Positions 9,901-23,237 of a stretch of 64,000 bases of DNA are shown here, piece by piece. The notes below the pieces were generated by a model. The model saw only the letters and a list, made by a program, of their open reading frames with translations. It was not told where the DNA came from and ran no database searches. Made by a program: the position numbers and the translations under genes. Each line of letters starts with the position of its first letter. The first letter of the stretch is position 1. The stretch comes from Atherinomorus stipes (lineage: Eukaryota > Chordata > Actinopteri > Atheriniformes > Atherinidae). Location of the stretch: the NCBI GenBank assembly GCA_023101725.1, contig JALJCO010013434.1:558001-622000 (forward strand), in the 5' to 3' direction.

Positions 9901-11879
9901 AAGCTTTATAACAGTGTTATTTATTTATTCATTTAAAAAAAATCAGTGTCCAGTTTCTATACTAGAAATGCATCTGACTTTACTGAACATAATTTCTTTG
10001 CAAGCCTCTTTGCTTGTGATGCAGTTTTATTTTATTATCTATCATGATACACACAATAAAGACATGGAGACACAGCCGGGTGAGAAGAGAGTTGTCCATT
10101 CAGGACCAAGCTGTGATTGCATGCTGCCCATAAACAAGGCCAGGTTGGACAGGTCAGCCCCAGTCTGTTCTCCCAGTGGTGCCCAGAAACAAACCAGTTT
10201 GATTTGATTTGTCAGTGCGAGATAGAGAAGCCTCTGAACAATATGTGACAGAGTTACTCCACCAAAGCAGCACAGCGAATGTCTTTCCTCCTCTCTTTAC
10301 CTGCTCAGACACAATTCTAACAAAGGGGAAAAAATCCAATTTACCATGTGGATCCACAGCTGTCAGGGTGAGGGAATTAAACATCACCCATAACTCAGTG
10401 GGGGTGCTGAGCAGGTCAGTGGATGGCAGGGATGGTAACATCACTCTGGGGTGCAATAACAAAGGATTTTAACCTATGACTCCTTCAATAAGGCTGCGAC
10501 TAGAACATCCTCCTCACCACTAGGAGCTTTCACCATACTGGCTAACAGTCTCTGGTCAAGTTGACAACTCAACTTGTGAGTTTCTGCTTATCGCTCAGAT
10601 TTCTCCGTCAGACACAGACAAACAGGAGAAAACAGTGAAACATCAGCATAAATGCAATGTTTTCCATCCCGCTGAGTCCTGGAGCAGTTCCTGTGATGGT
10701 CCACAGGGGGTTGGTGGGACACTGGAGCTGCGAGCGTCCTGGTGTCATCACCCACACAGGCTGACTACTTGCCTGGCTGGCCCGCCACCACCAGAGCCTC
10801 AATTACCTGACTGACGTTTCATTAGCGCCTGCAGCTGATCCCGTGGCTGAGAGGCAGTGGGGCGCAGAGGAGCATGGAGCGAGCCATAGGGGGAAGTGGA
10901 GGCTTCAACGCATTACATTCTCATGCGCTGTCAGTGTCACAGCTCTGAGTACAGCCACACAGCCCACTCATTACATCGCCGTCATTTAGTTCATGCTCTT
11001 ATTAAGCTGGACTGTGTATACTAAAATAGAGCTGCATGGCTGGGTTTTTTTCTGGTGACACGACTCTAAGATGACGTCCACAAACCTGCCCTGGAATGTT
11101 AGCATCATTGGGAGGTGTTAGAGGTTGTAGTTGTGTCTATGTGTGCCCATGGGATGAAAAAGAACGCCTTGAGTACAGGAGCTCAAGGTGTGTGTGAGAC
11201 GAATGAATTCTGTGCTGATCAGAAGTTGATCTGCACGTGTGGCTTCATATGTCGAACGATATATGTGCAGCTGTATGTCCTGTACAGATACGATACCTGG
11301 GTTGGTGTGTGTGTGTGGCCTCTTCATCCCTGGGGTTAGCGCAGGCCATGTCAGAGATGATCCAAGGCGGAGCTGAGGGGGCTTAGTGAGACCCTCGGCC
11401 TGAGCCTCTCCACACAGCCCACGCTTGGCTGGCCTCTCCTTCCCATTTGTCATCCTGGGCCAGTAAGACCCCCAGAGAGATTAGGGCAGAGCAGAGAGAC
11501 TGGAGGAGTAGCAGGAATAAGAGGATCAGTTAAGCTATAAACACAGACAAGTTTGTGTCTCTCACCCACTCTGGCACAGTGACAGTTTGTAATGGCTGTC
11601 AAAAGTTCGCTCTGTGCAGTACATCTTTCTTTAAATGACACTGCAGCGCCTGAATGTGCCATACCTCGTGTCAGCAAACACAACAGGTACAAAAGCATGT
11701 ATCAGTTTGATCGAACACTGTGTGTGGAGTGAAATGTGGGCTCTGGTTGGACATTAAACAGAGGAGTTAACTGTATCGACCCGTATTGACCCAAACTAAT
11801 GAACCATGGTCCAGTGCAGTTGAGAAAATGCAAAGGTTTGCTTATAATTAGAATCCTGTGGCACAAAGACCATTAGTCA

Positions 11880-12430
11880 AATCCTGAGAGCTCCTTCATT
11901 TCCATATTTTTGAATATTCTACTTAATTATGCAAAGAGAACAGTGAGGTAGATGAGAAGTTTTAAGAAAGCCTCATAAAGTCCTTATTAAGAGCAGAGGG
12001 GATTAATGACAGTTAATATGAGGGCAATCAAACATTTAATGCAAAGGCCCTCCTGCAGGCAAACACTATTTAAATGAGTCAATTAGACATTCATTATCTA
12101 GGAGCCTATAAGTGAAGTTAGATCTGCATAAATGTTGGTGCAGAGCATCATTCCCATCTAAAAAGGAACAAATGAAATATTAAAAAAGTTAACAAGTCAG
12201 ACATGGAAAATGCACAAATATTGATTGCTAGAGGGCTAGTTACATGTTGTCATCAAATCAGGGGAGAAAGCACAATATCCATCGGAGATTGTCTCATAAA
12301 TCATAATTATTGAGTTAGGATGATCTCTTCTCCCAATTAGGCATGTAGCATTGTTGAAACATATTGGGAGAGAGGGACGGGGGAAGTTCTCCAAATGTCC
12401 ATTATGAATTCCCGTCAACTGCTGCACATG
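11880..12430. promoter_or_regulatory. Candidate conserved non-coding element
   Basis: Unique, AT-rich sequence dense in homeodomain-like cores (TAATTA-, ATTAAT- and CATTA-type words), with no repeats and no sensible ORF. This composition is typical of vertebrate developmental enhancers. Assignment to rnf220 is inferred from position only. Confidence 0.3.
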
Positions 12431-12639
12431 AATATGTTCAGATTTACGAAATCATTCTCATGCTAACAAGCCTCTTCACAATAAGTAGATATGTACTAAA
12501 GAAAAACATACATATTCTGCAGAGGATGACTTGAATAATGTACCAAACTATGTAGATATATCACTGTCAGGACTTCCTCCCTCCTCCTTCTCCTGCAATC
12601 CCTCTTTCTTTCCCTCTCTCCATGTCTGCCTCCACTCTT

Positions 12640-12860
12640 GTCAGTTGCCCCTGCACACAATTACTGTGTGTGATTGCTATCAGGCGGGACGATCGGGGAG
12701 GCTCCCAAATTAGGGCCTAAATAGGATTTCCTACATGGCGAAGGGCACAGGCCTGGACATGGTAATGAAAGCCTATACATCACAATCAGGCCGACAATCC
12801 TATTCATACTGCAACACATTACTCTCACTCCTCATAATTATAGAGGGGTGACAGACGGGC
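12640..12860. promoter_or_regulatory. Candidate conserved non-coding element
   Basis: A patch of unique sequence around TAATTATAGAGGGGTGACAG and GTAATGAAAGCC, neither repetitive nor coding. It is flagged on composition alone. Confidence 0.25.
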
Positions 12861-15800
12861 CTGTGAGGCACGGTGGAGGAGACGCATGTGTCGGGAGAAG
12901 GCAAAAGGGAGGGGGGGGCTTTACCGGGAAGGTGGTGAAACAGTGACACAGTTTTTGAGTAGCTTCTTCTCCTCTGTGATCTCCTCATACTTGCAGCAGC
13001 CAGATTAGGAGGAAGTCCACAGGGCTGAGTTCACCATGCTTCCAGCAAGCATCCATGACACTTACAGTATAGATCTGTCAGAACTTTGGGAAAAAAAATA
13101 CACAAAAATAGCTACAATTTGACTTTTTTTCTCCCTCAGATTCTTCCACTGGGACACTGACCACATCTTCCATCAGAGTGACTGACACGGGCACAAACAC
13201 ACACACACATAAACACGCTCCCTCACATGGGGAGATGTGATGAGATGTGAGGGGGACAGCTTTGCGATCAATACCATGAGCAGGAATCAGCGATGGGAAG
13301 AATAAGACAATGGCCTATCAGATTGAGGTTGACTTCTCCTTGTATGTGTGGCAGGCCTGTGACAATAGATTGGCCCAGAAATCCGATGGCACTTGCCGAC
13401 AGAAGAAAAAAAAATGAGGAGACAGATGAAAAGAAAGATTGCTAATGCTCTCCAAGCAGGCATTTTAATCTGTGACAGAGGAGGGATTTGGTGAAAGCCA
13501 TTATCACACAGCGACCCCCCCCCACCCCACCTTCCTCTCTACCCTTTCTTTTCTGATAAGCAACCTTATCAGACTGCTTGGGGGAGAACGCATATGTGTG
13601 TGCGTGTGTATGCATCCACATCTTTGCATGTGTTTGTATTGCAAAATGGGATATTCCAAATGTGATTCATTGCATCTGAGAAAACCCAACTCTATCGATG
13701 TAAATCACCTTAAGAACTAAGTCAAACGGTGAGCTTTGCAAAGTGGATTCAGATCACAATAACCCAGTTTACCGAAGAAAGAAACATGGACAACAAAGAG
13801 GCAAAATGAGGTGTGTTAAGTGTTTGCTGCTGTTGCTTGAGGAAGGAAGCCACCTTGATTTTGTGTGCAAGAGGTTATCCTACCTGCAGATACGCACATC
13901 GTTTGATTGCATCACATTTTAACCTTAAAGAAAGATGTCAGATTGCATATTTGCTTTTTTCACTCTGAGAATTTTCAGCCTGTCCTTGTTGAGCTCTGTT
14001 TACAAAATGCAGTCATGTGAATGCCACCAGCTGAAACTGCTCAGGCCTTCCAGAATATAAAAACTGGCTCATGTGCTCATTCTCCTTTTTTTTTTTATAC
14101 CTCCTGCATCATCCTTGTTTGCTTTTTTGCCATCAGCTTTTCCACTGCCCTCCTGATACATTCCTAGATTGATTTTTTGCCGTTTCTACTTCTAATAAGC
14201 TACGTTTGAGTGCAATATCTGTAAGCATTCACCTCTTTTGCATCTTTTGGACCAGTTTGCTACATCTGTCCTTTGAGTAGTTCAAGAGGTTGATTAGTGT
14301 ATGTGTGTGTGCACTTATGCATATATTCTCATGTGCATGTGCTGCACAACAGCCCATCTCCACTTGGTGTGTCTATGTCTCCTCAACATGGTGTCCCTTC
14401 TATGATCAGGACAATCCATCAGGCCCTGCTGCTCATTAATCACCGGACAGACACGCATGCACATTCATGCACACACACACACCTTTGGGATCAGGGCAGG
14501 CAGTGATGAACAGTGGGGTTAGTTTAGTGGAGCACTAACACCTGCACCTCAGAGAGCAAGTAAGCACAGCATGACATGCCCACAGAAAACCTCCAGAGAC
14601 AACATCTGCACCCCAAGAATCTCATCTGATTTTCTGATATCCTGGCAATTATGATTTTTCAATTATTTTCTTTCTTGATAGTACAAACAGTAGCAGATGA
14701 AGCTGAAAACGTTAATCCTCAGTCCCTGTTCTTACTGGTTTTTGGTTTAGGATGAGCTTTAATAAACTCGACAAATTTTCATATGATGAAATCATGATGA
14801 ATGATGTGCTAAAATCCTCTGAAAGTACACTTTTACGTCCTGACTGAGTTTTTTGCATTGGGTAAATTAGCAAGATGGTAAACGTCCTCTGATTTTATTA
14901 TATGGTCAGGCATGGCAACAGACTGTCTTACCTATCTTAAAGTCAACTTTGGTGAACTTTAACTGCCTTTAGCAGTCTTTTTCTCACCTTGTTACCCTGA
15001 AAAACTGAGTTTCATAACTTCAGGTTGACAATTTGAAAAAATATGAAACCAAACTATGCTGGAAGGTAACTAATTGACAGAGGTAAGAAAAATGTTAGTC
15101 CAAAACCAAAACAGTGCTTTGGGACACACCCCACTTCTGACTTCAAAAGGACCAACATAAAAGCAGCTGAATGCTCAACTTGACGCTCAAAAACATCATC
15201 TTATTTCATGGCGTCCCAGTCCATTTTTTAAAATAAATCCTAATTTCCAATGAGTATCTTGAGGCTCTATTAATATTCAACCCTTTCCTCTTCTGCATTT
15301 AACACTCATTATTAATAACTTTCAATTTCTACCGTTTCTGCTGTTGATCTTAGACATAGTGGTGCTATACATAAATTTGTTGAAGATGCACTTCACTATG
15401 AGCACGTCATTGCTGGATAGTAGATTTCACCTTTCCTACCCAAAAGTCTCTGCCTTTGCACTTGTCTCAAAATCTCCACTCGTGGCCTCTTACTATGGAT
15501 CATCAGATCAGCCCTCCATAGAACCAGCACACTGGCTAATTCACTATTGATCCTGGCCCATGGACCAATTTCCACTTGTGTTTGGTTTGGGACTACAGTT
15601 TCGGTCACGCTTCGTCTGTCCCTTAGGGGCCAGGGAGAAGCCTCTGCCGGTCTCTTATCAGGCAGAAGGCACACACACAAAGAGTGTGTGGGATGGAGTG
15701 AAAGGTGAGAGGAGAGTGTTGCTAGCTTGCAGAGAAAAAGAGAGAGGTCATTAGAGGATGGTGATGAGTTCCAGAGTTTGAAAGAAAGCAGTCCGGCTCT

Positions 15801-17079
15801 GGCTTTGTGTGAGGTTGCAGTGTGTTATGCAGTCGTGTGACTCCTAAGAATTGAACACCAGTGATTCCTACAGTGCAAGAAAATAGCGATGTGTTGAAAT
15901 CCACCACGACAGATACAGAAGACAGACAGAGCTATTATGTTCTGTACAGAGGCCACATAGAAGGACAGGCGCTCTTTCTTTTACTTTACTTTTCCTCACT
16001 TTCACTAGATGTTGCACAGCTCTGGACAGTTATTCCAGAAGGTCAATAGCAGTGGCTGCGTGGGTAATGGGATGATATGACTGGGGGGATTCATTAGGAT
16101 TGTGTCACTAAGTAAATGTATGTTGACCCTGGTCACTGACAGCCATGCACATTCTCCTGACGCTACAAGCCAATCTGCTGCACTCACACAACGAAGGATG
16201 TCTCAGAGATCAAGCACCGCACATTCCTGTTATACCTTCCTCTATCTACTCACCCCTCACTCTCCATTGCTGCTGTCTCCACATCATTTGTCAACTACCT
16301 CACTACACCTTCTCTCCTCTTTATCTACCCACCTCTCACTCCCCATCTTTGTGTCCTTCCCCTCCTATACCTATCCCCCTTGCTACCCCCCACTCTGGCT
16401 TCCCTCTGTCTCTCTTTTTCTTTCTCACAGTAACAACATTCCCTGGATTAATTGCAATTCTGTCAGCAGGTAAATGCTTTGCGACCGGTTGCTGACAGTC
16501 ACGCCAGCCAACCTCCAGGATGCCACTGACAGTCATTGTGGGGCAGACAGGATAGCCTCAGCAGCAATGGCAGTCAGTTAGAAGGCAGAGTATATGGATG
16601 TGGCCTCTCAGCTGAATAGCGAGGCTCCAACTGTCTGCTAGTGTGTGACACTCCCATTACCCTGCCACAGAAAAAGGTAGACAGGCACCGAACAGCTGGA
16701 TAATGCACTGTCTGACTGACGATACACTCTACCTCTTACACACACTTCTTATCACCTCGTCTCCAGGCCTATGACAACGTCGGCTTGATACTGTCAGGAT
16801 AGGAGTCAGTCAGTGTGACATGACAGCGCTCACACTGTTGACTCCTGATGTTCAACATTAGAGCAAATGCAGAGGAGGTTGGGTCAGGATGGAGTGGGAA
16901 CTAATGATGAATGAAGGATGAGAAGAAATACATGGGAATCAGTTATACTTTTCTGATTTTTACAGTGAATTGCATCACCTTCCATGTGTGAATCTTTTTA
17001 AAATACAAAATTATATCATGTATAAAACTTTCCACAACATGTTTTTAGAAAAAAGAAACATGCCTTTGCATAGTTTCTT

Positions 17080-17340
17080 GATGACCATGCTCAGCTAATT
17101 AAAACCGGCTGTTGACAGTTGTCAGCATGACCCTTAACGTGGCGCTTCCCTGGGGGTCCTGTTAGCATGCTAATGCTAATCCCCAGTGACGAGGGACAGG
17201 GCAGGCCTGTCCCCTGCAGCTCCCTCTGTTGTGACCACAGGATTTGTCAGGACAGGCACAGTGATGTGCTAACATGGAGATGTGCCCATGTGCATGTCAC
17301 ACGTCTGTAATTAGAAAAGAGGCGTGCAGTGGCAGAGCTG
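17080..17340. promoter_or_regulatory. Candidate conserved non-coding element
   Basis: Dense unique sequence (AGCTAATTAAAACCGGCTG, TGTTAGCATGCTAATGCTAA) with several palindromic words and no ORF. Its composition is enhancer-like, but conservation is untested. Confidence 0.28.
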
Positions 17341-18129
17341 GAGGGGACAGTCGCTGTGCGACCACTTGATCTGCGTTCCCGACACGCCTCAGAAAAGAGC
17401 AATCTGGGCCCCTAAAACTGGCTTATAAAAGAGCAACTGGTTTTACAAGCTGTGCAGAGACAATTTGCATCCTGCGAGTTCAGGATAAGTGTTTGACGTT
17501 TGATGTGAGTGGATTCAAGGAGAAAAAAGCAACACAAAAGGGCTGCACAAAATACCAGCACAATCAGGTAAATATTCCAATTGAGAGAAAAGAAGAGAGA
17601 GTTCCCATACCTGTCTGTCAGTCTATGTGTCTTTCTCTCTTCCCCTCTACAAGGGAAGGTCAAGGACACATGCATATTCATGGAGGAGCCTGGCACAGGA
17701 TCGATGGCTTTTAATTGTTTTCTCTTGGTTGGTGGAGGGACGTGCCAGTGTCTATTGATCTGTTTGAGCAGAGGCCACTCACAGAGCACGACTGAGAGAC
17801 CTTTTCCTGACTGAACACCGATAATGTGTATGTGTGTGTATGTCTGTATTTGTGTGTGTGGAGGGTCTGAAGACTGTGTGGTGATTAGGGTTTAGAGACA
17901 CATAAAACCAGAGGCTGCGTGAAAGGGCCTCATGGGGGCTTAGACGCAGATAGACACAAATGTGACACATCACAGCCAAGGTAGTGATGACAGGCAACAC
18001 ACGTTTACGTTACATGTTGAATGCAAGAACAGAAAACATACAGTTTCCAATTTTGTACAACTTGGATATATTCCACAATATTTTAGAAGTTAATTTTGGT
18101 CACCTTGTTTTGGATTTCTAAAAAGTTAT

Positions 18130-18780
18130 TACACTGCCTGACCAAAAAGAAAGTCCCCACCAAAAAAAGGTTGTACACAAATACTTCATTGGACCACCTT
18201 TAGCTTTGATTACGGCACGCATTCCACTGTGGCATTGTTTCAATAAGCTTCTGCAGTGTCACATGATTTTTTTTCATCCAGTGTTGCATTAATTTTTCAC
18301 CAAGAACTGATGTCTCATATTCCCTGAACAAGTCTTTCACAATTTGAGCCTGATGAATGGCATTGTCATCTTGGAATATGCTCGTGCCATCAGGGAAGAA
18401 AGATCACTTGATGGAATAACCTGGTCATTCAGTATATTCAGGTATCAGCTGACCTCATTCTTTGAGCACAAAGGTTACTGAACCTAGACCTGACCAACTG
18501 CAGCAACCCTAGATCATCACACTGCCCCCACAGGCTTGTACAGTAGGCACTAGGCATGATGGGTGCATCACTTCATCTGCCTTTCCGGCATCATTTCTTC
18601 ATAGAAGAAGATGGGTCCCCACCATCCTTCCAGTTTTTAATAATGTGTTGGACAGTTCTTAACCCAATTCTAGTAGTTTCTGCAATCTCTTTAGATGTTT
18701 TCTCTGCTTGATGCATGCCAATGATTCGACCCTTCTCAGACAGACTTACATCTTTTCCACGACCACAGATGTGTCTTTCG
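18130..18780 (-). pseudogene. Truncated Tc1/mariner-like transposon, minus orientation
   Basis: One terminal repeat is visible on the left (TACACTGCCTGACCAAAAAG) next to a TA. On the minus strand the right part (18,590-18,780) encodes a recognisable transposase N-terminal helix-turn-helix (GRGKDVSLSEKGRIIGMHQA, then TSKEIAETTRIGLRTVQHII). The middle, where the DDE catalytic core should be, is decayed and shortened. No matching second terminal repeat is seen; an (AAT)n repeat replaces it. This is a dead fossil. Confidence 0.75.
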
Positions 18781-18812
18781 AATAATAATAAATATAATAA
18801 TAATAATAATAA
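18781..18812. repeat. (AAT)n microsatellite
   Basis: About 32 bases of imperfect AAT repeat at the truncated end of the Tc1-like relic. Confidence 0.85.
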
Positions 18813-18969
18813 AAACTGAGGTTCAACAACTGGGGGACTTTGAGAATTGATTGTGCCAAACTGTACCAAAAATCCCCATTCTGCCTCTACTGTTTGTATT
18901 AAAACCTCCTTTATTTTCAATTGTATCATTTTCTCAGAGTTGCCCACACCTGCTTGGCATCTCTAACCG

Positions 18970-19600
18970 GGAGCAACTCTAGAGTAGAACTAGATCCAGC
19001 TCCTCTCGAAGATGTTGTGTCCAGAGCCCAAGCTGTTCATCAAAGTGAGTCCAGTTATGCCTCGTCAGCACCGCTTAACCTTGCGCACCAGTTCAGGCTC
19101 CTTTCCAACCAGAGAGTCCCTGGAGCCAGCCTCTGCAGCCGTGGGTCAGACAGTCAGGGTCTCCCCTGCCTTCAACCGCCCAGTTCACACTGCATCCGAC
19201 CCCTATGGCCCCTCTCACAGGTGGTGGGTCCACAGGAAGGGGGGCCCATGTCACCATTTCGGGCTAAGCCTGGCTGGGCCCCATGGCCAGAAGCCCAGCC
19301 ACCTGGTGCTTACCTCCGTGCCCCACTTCCGGTCCTGGCTCCAGAGGGGGGCCTCAGTGACCCGCGTCCATGCAAGGGACACGTGGTTCCAACGATGTCT
19401 CTCTCCATAAGGGTGTTTGGATTACACTTTGTCTTGTCCCTACCCTAGAGACCTGCTACCCCCCACCAGGGACATAAAGCCCCAGACAACGTAGCTCCTA
19501 GCATCCTCAGAACATGCAAACCTCTCCACCATGGTAAAGTGGCAGCCTATATTAATGGTCTATGGTGGCAGCCAAGGAAGGGGCTTGAAATGTTTGGTTG
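18970..19600 (+). repeat. GC-rich dispersed fish repeat (retrotransposon-like)
   Basis: This GC-rich block contrasts sharply with its surroundings. Phrases such as GGGCTAAGCCTGGCTGGGCC, AGCCCAGCCACCTGG, GGACATAAAGCCCCAGACAA and ACATGCAAACCTCTCCACCA recall a widespread teleost repeat. It holds overlapping ORFs of 175 and 132 codons in different frames, with no domain and Pro/Ser-rich composition. I treat these as repeat by-products and do not name the family. Confidence 0.5.
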
Positions 19601-19654
19601 TTCTTTTTAAGGCAAGCTTGAAACTTTTTTAATTGTGCTTTGTTCCATATTCAT

Positions 19655-20147
19655 TTAAAGGGACTAGAGGCAGGAATTGTGAAAGAAAAAACAAGCATGT
19701 CCAGTTTTTTTAACACTAACGGGTGATGAAGTGCTAAAAACAAAAAGAACGAGCCCACTCACGTCTCTCTCCGTTGCCTTGAACAGGTTGTGTGCTGCAT
19801 AATGCGCTGCAATTCGGTGGCTGAATTTCCCGCGCAGTCCTGCGGATGTGACGTCAAATGAAGCTGCATCCGTGTCCCTGACAGTTTTGATACAAGAAGA
19901 AGATGATTGTGGTAAATTCAAACACTGCAAGGGATAGTTATGGATTCTTCTGCCGTCAGCATATGACCCAGATCAACTGAAAGACACTAAAAAGTGTAAC
20001 TACGAAGAAAAAAAACTTTATCAGTGTAGTAAACAATGTTATAGCTTCAGTTTGTGCACGGTCCCGTGATGCCTTGGCTCATTGCTGCAGTTACCCACAG
20101 CGCCAGTCGCCAGTCTCATTTCTTAATCTTGCATCAAGTCCCTTTAA
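19655..20147. mobile_element. TTAA-flanked MITE-like element
   Basis: TTAA stands at both ends (19,655-19,658 and 20,144-20,147). Just inside, AGGGACTAGAGGCAGGA mirrors the right end, whose complement reads AGGGACTTGATGCAAGA. A duplicated TTAA target is the piggyBac hallmark. The interior (about 485 bases) has no transposase. The terminal AGGG is not the commonest piggyBac end, so the superfamily is tentative. Confidence 0.6.
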
Positions 20148-21189
20148 TTTTTGTCAGCAACACTTATACTATAAACCTCTATTTACACGTCTTAACAAAT
20201 CTCACAGATGTTCCCTTATATGATTTAACGATATTCAAACAGCCTGTGCTGGGTTCAAGGAGATGAAAATTAATCCAAAACATAAAGGACAAAATAATGA
20301 AAAGTCAACTTCCATGACAGATCACAAGAAGCCATCTTAACTGAGGGGAAACAAACCACTGCTCTCTCATCCAATGTGGTACTTTGCGTTAAATGATTTG
20401 GTATGGATTCCCTGAAGAAATCATAATTCATGATAATTTAAAAAAAAAAAAAAAGGAATTTCGTAGTAGTTTTAACTTTTAACTGGATTCTATAGTTTTT
20501 GAGTTTTTTTTTTTTTTAAGATTAATATTACAATTTTTATATTATGAAAGGCACCTGTCTTCCAGTCAACCAGATCTTTCCCTCTGCAAAGATTATCCCC
20601 TTCAGAGGTCTCTTCTTTCTCTTTCATTTATTCCTCTGTAGATGGCTGAATTTGTCAATTTGAACAGGCAAAGTTGGAGATTGGTGGCAAGTGGGGAATA
20701 AAAGGAGGGTGCACAGAGTTGAGGAGGGGGAGTGAAAAGATAAAAAGATTGTGACAGTCATCCATTTGACCTAGGCTGTTGAGTGAGCGCAGTCTGGCTT
20801 GTCAAATCTCTGTGCTAACAGTGAATAGCCATATCTGTGCAGAGCATAGAAGGGTGTCATGCACTATGGTTTCATGGTTCAGGATAAGGCTGGATGAAGC
20901 CATTGGCTGGATGACACACAGACAGACACACTTCCACTTTCTCTCTAACTCCTTGTGTCTTCTTCCCTGTCGCTGTCAAAATCTGGGAATGAGAATTGCG
21001 AACCCTTATTTCAATCAGCTTGGCCTGTTTATGTGGAAACTGACTCTCGAAGAAAACTCATGTTGTATTTCAAAGAGAGGAAACCATTCCTTACTCCCAG
21101 ATTAAACCCTGTACCCTCAAATAACTGAACAAAGAGGACTCTCTACCCCCTCTCCTCTTTCCACTTCACTGTAATAACCTCCTCATTCT

Positions 21190-21223
<34 letters not shown>

Positions 21224-21224
21224 C
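21190..21224. repeat. (CA)n microsatellite
   Basis: About 35 bases of CA repeat with one G interruption. Confidence 0.9.
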
Positions 21225-21580
21225 GGGCCCTATTACTGGCTCATTAGCCTGGATCATACAAGAATTAGACTCCAGCCTGCTGACAATAGCAGAGAGAATG
21301 GGTCTTTTTCCGCTCAGGAGTCAGAGGTTAAGTTACCAATCAAAATAGCCAGGCAGATGTATTAAGACATTTTAATATTGGGCATTGTGGGAGTTCTAAA
21401 AATTTTTAATCTCTCCCTGGCACCGGTGGCCCCTAAGGCAGCTCAAATAAAAGAGGGGGGTTGCTGCTCAAAGAATTGATGTACCCTGTGGCATTTGGAT
21501 AATTGTGTTGGAATTGCTGCCACCTTAAACAGCTTGCAGGCTGAGCAGTCGGTCTTTATTTAATGTCTTTGCTTACCTTG
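21225..21580. promoter_or_regulatory. Candidate conserved non-coding element
   Basis: Unique sequence (ATTACTGGCTCATTAGCC, TTTTAATATTGGGCATTGTG, GGATAATTGTGTTGGAATTG) with no ORF and no repeat. Enhancer-like by composition and by position 5 kb upstream of the likely rnf220 5' exon. Confidence 0.3.
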
Positions 21581-23237
21581 GCAACAGATTTCTCAGTTTT
21601 CTCGCTCCTGAGTGTCAGAATTCAGTCTCACTCCAACTTGCATCTGGAAGAAGAGCAGAAAGACACGGCCCTCACCTGAAACTAATGTCCTGGCTACTAA
21701 TTTTGGATCCTGGACAAAGTGGGCCAGGTGTTGCTACAAAGTCATAGTTATTATAACATAAACCACCAGAGGGGGCCAATGATTACGGGTCCAAAAGTAT
21801 CAGCTCAAACATTCAAACATGCAGCCTCACAACATGTTTTACAACTGCAAAGTAGATTATTTCTGTCCTACCTGTCAGACCTCTGTTCCTCCTCTTTATC
21901 TCCTTCCTCTATATAGTATGTTCCTCCTCATCATCCGCTCTCTCCCTCCCCCTCTCGGTGGTCCTGTCCTCTCTCAGGGTTCAGACTAATGACTAGTGAC
22001 AGTCCACTGAGGGGAGCGAGCTGTTTGCAGTCAGCAGTGCGTTTGTTGGTAATTATTTTCCGGAGTGTCACATTAGTGTCAGCCTCGTGGCTGTGAGAGA
22101 GGAGCGAGGGCCCTGGCTGGCGGGATGGGTGAGGTGGAGAGCGAGGGGAGGGGAAAGGGTGTGATGTTTGGTGTTGGGCAGTGTTGTATTTATGTGTGTA
22201 GATTGAAGTGGTGGTGATGGTGGGCTGGGGACAGAGGCTGTCACTGCACTGTTTGCCTTGTGGCTACATAAGACTAGATATTAAGAATGGAAGTGAGACG
22301 CAGATAAATTTTTGTAGTTTTCATAGATTGTCACATGTCCCTCTTCTGTTGAGATTTTCTTTAAGAGGAGCCCTGATGGGCAGCGCAGTGATGCAGAGTT
22401 GTGCTGTCAGCAGGATGGATTTGGGTCTGCTGGGGCCTTTCTGGGTGGAATTTGCACATTCTCCCTGTGCCCACATGGATCTTTATCCCATAGTTCAAAA
22501 AAGTAAATTATAGGTCAGTAGGAGATTGTTATATGGATTTGGTGTGTGTGTGCAAAACTGTCTTCCTCTCTCTGCATCAGCCATGAGATGGAGTTAAGAT
22601 CTGTCCATGAGCACTCCATCTTTTTCCCAAGCTGTTCAGGCTTCAGTCCTCGATTGCACTGATAAATGTTTATACTTGTTAATGTAGCAGAAAAGTTTTA
22701 CTTTTTAGAATAAAAATGGCAATAAATTTCCCTACATTAAGTTATGTTTGTAAAGACGTAATAGAAATGCATATGAAAAACATGAGTATATAATCCACTT
22801 TGTTCACATCTGCATCATCATGACTTGCTGGCATAATATGGAGGCGGATTGTACCTGTATTATTGCTGTTTGTAATTTAGCACATATAAAATTATCCAGC
22901 CCTGCTTTTTTAAATGATAACAATGTAATTGCTATTTCTCATTTTTAACATTCAGCAAAGTGTTTTCTCTGAAGTCTGCACTAGTAGCTCATTGGAGGAC
23001 TCCACGTCCATCCATCTGCTTTAGAAAAAATATCTGTCTACAAGGTGGAAAATGACAGACAGTAATGGGCCTGTAGTCTCTACAGCGCTCAGTTAAAGTT
23101 TATGGCAGCCCTTCCAAAAAACACAAAGATTGTGTTTGGTAAAAGATAATGAATATGGAGATGTCTGGTCACATGCACAGGGAAAACTACACAATGTATA
23201 TCTGAACAAAGCCTTGATACCAACTGTCAAACATGAC

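Larger units (their letters stand above)
6925..18129. other. Intergenic region upstream of rnf220
   Basis: About 11 kb without a recognisable gene. Contents are short CA/GT repeats, T-rich and A-rich runs, and unique-looking sequence with regulatory-looking patches (see 11,880-12,430, 12,640-12,860 and 17,080-17,340). The ORFs are short, often overlap on both strands and show no domain. No eri3 exon was recognised here on either strand. Confidence 0.5.

Noticed and set aside
16102..16495. Overlapping 123- and 116-codon ORFs in different frames
   Set aside because: They arise from a C/T-rich tract with few stops. Composition is Ser/Leu/Pro-biased and no domain is visible.
18921..19448. 175-codon plus-strand ORF and a 132-codon ORF in another frame
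   Set aside because: Both lie in a GC-rich sequence that looks like a dispersed fish repeat. They are Pro/Ser-rich and show no conserved domain.
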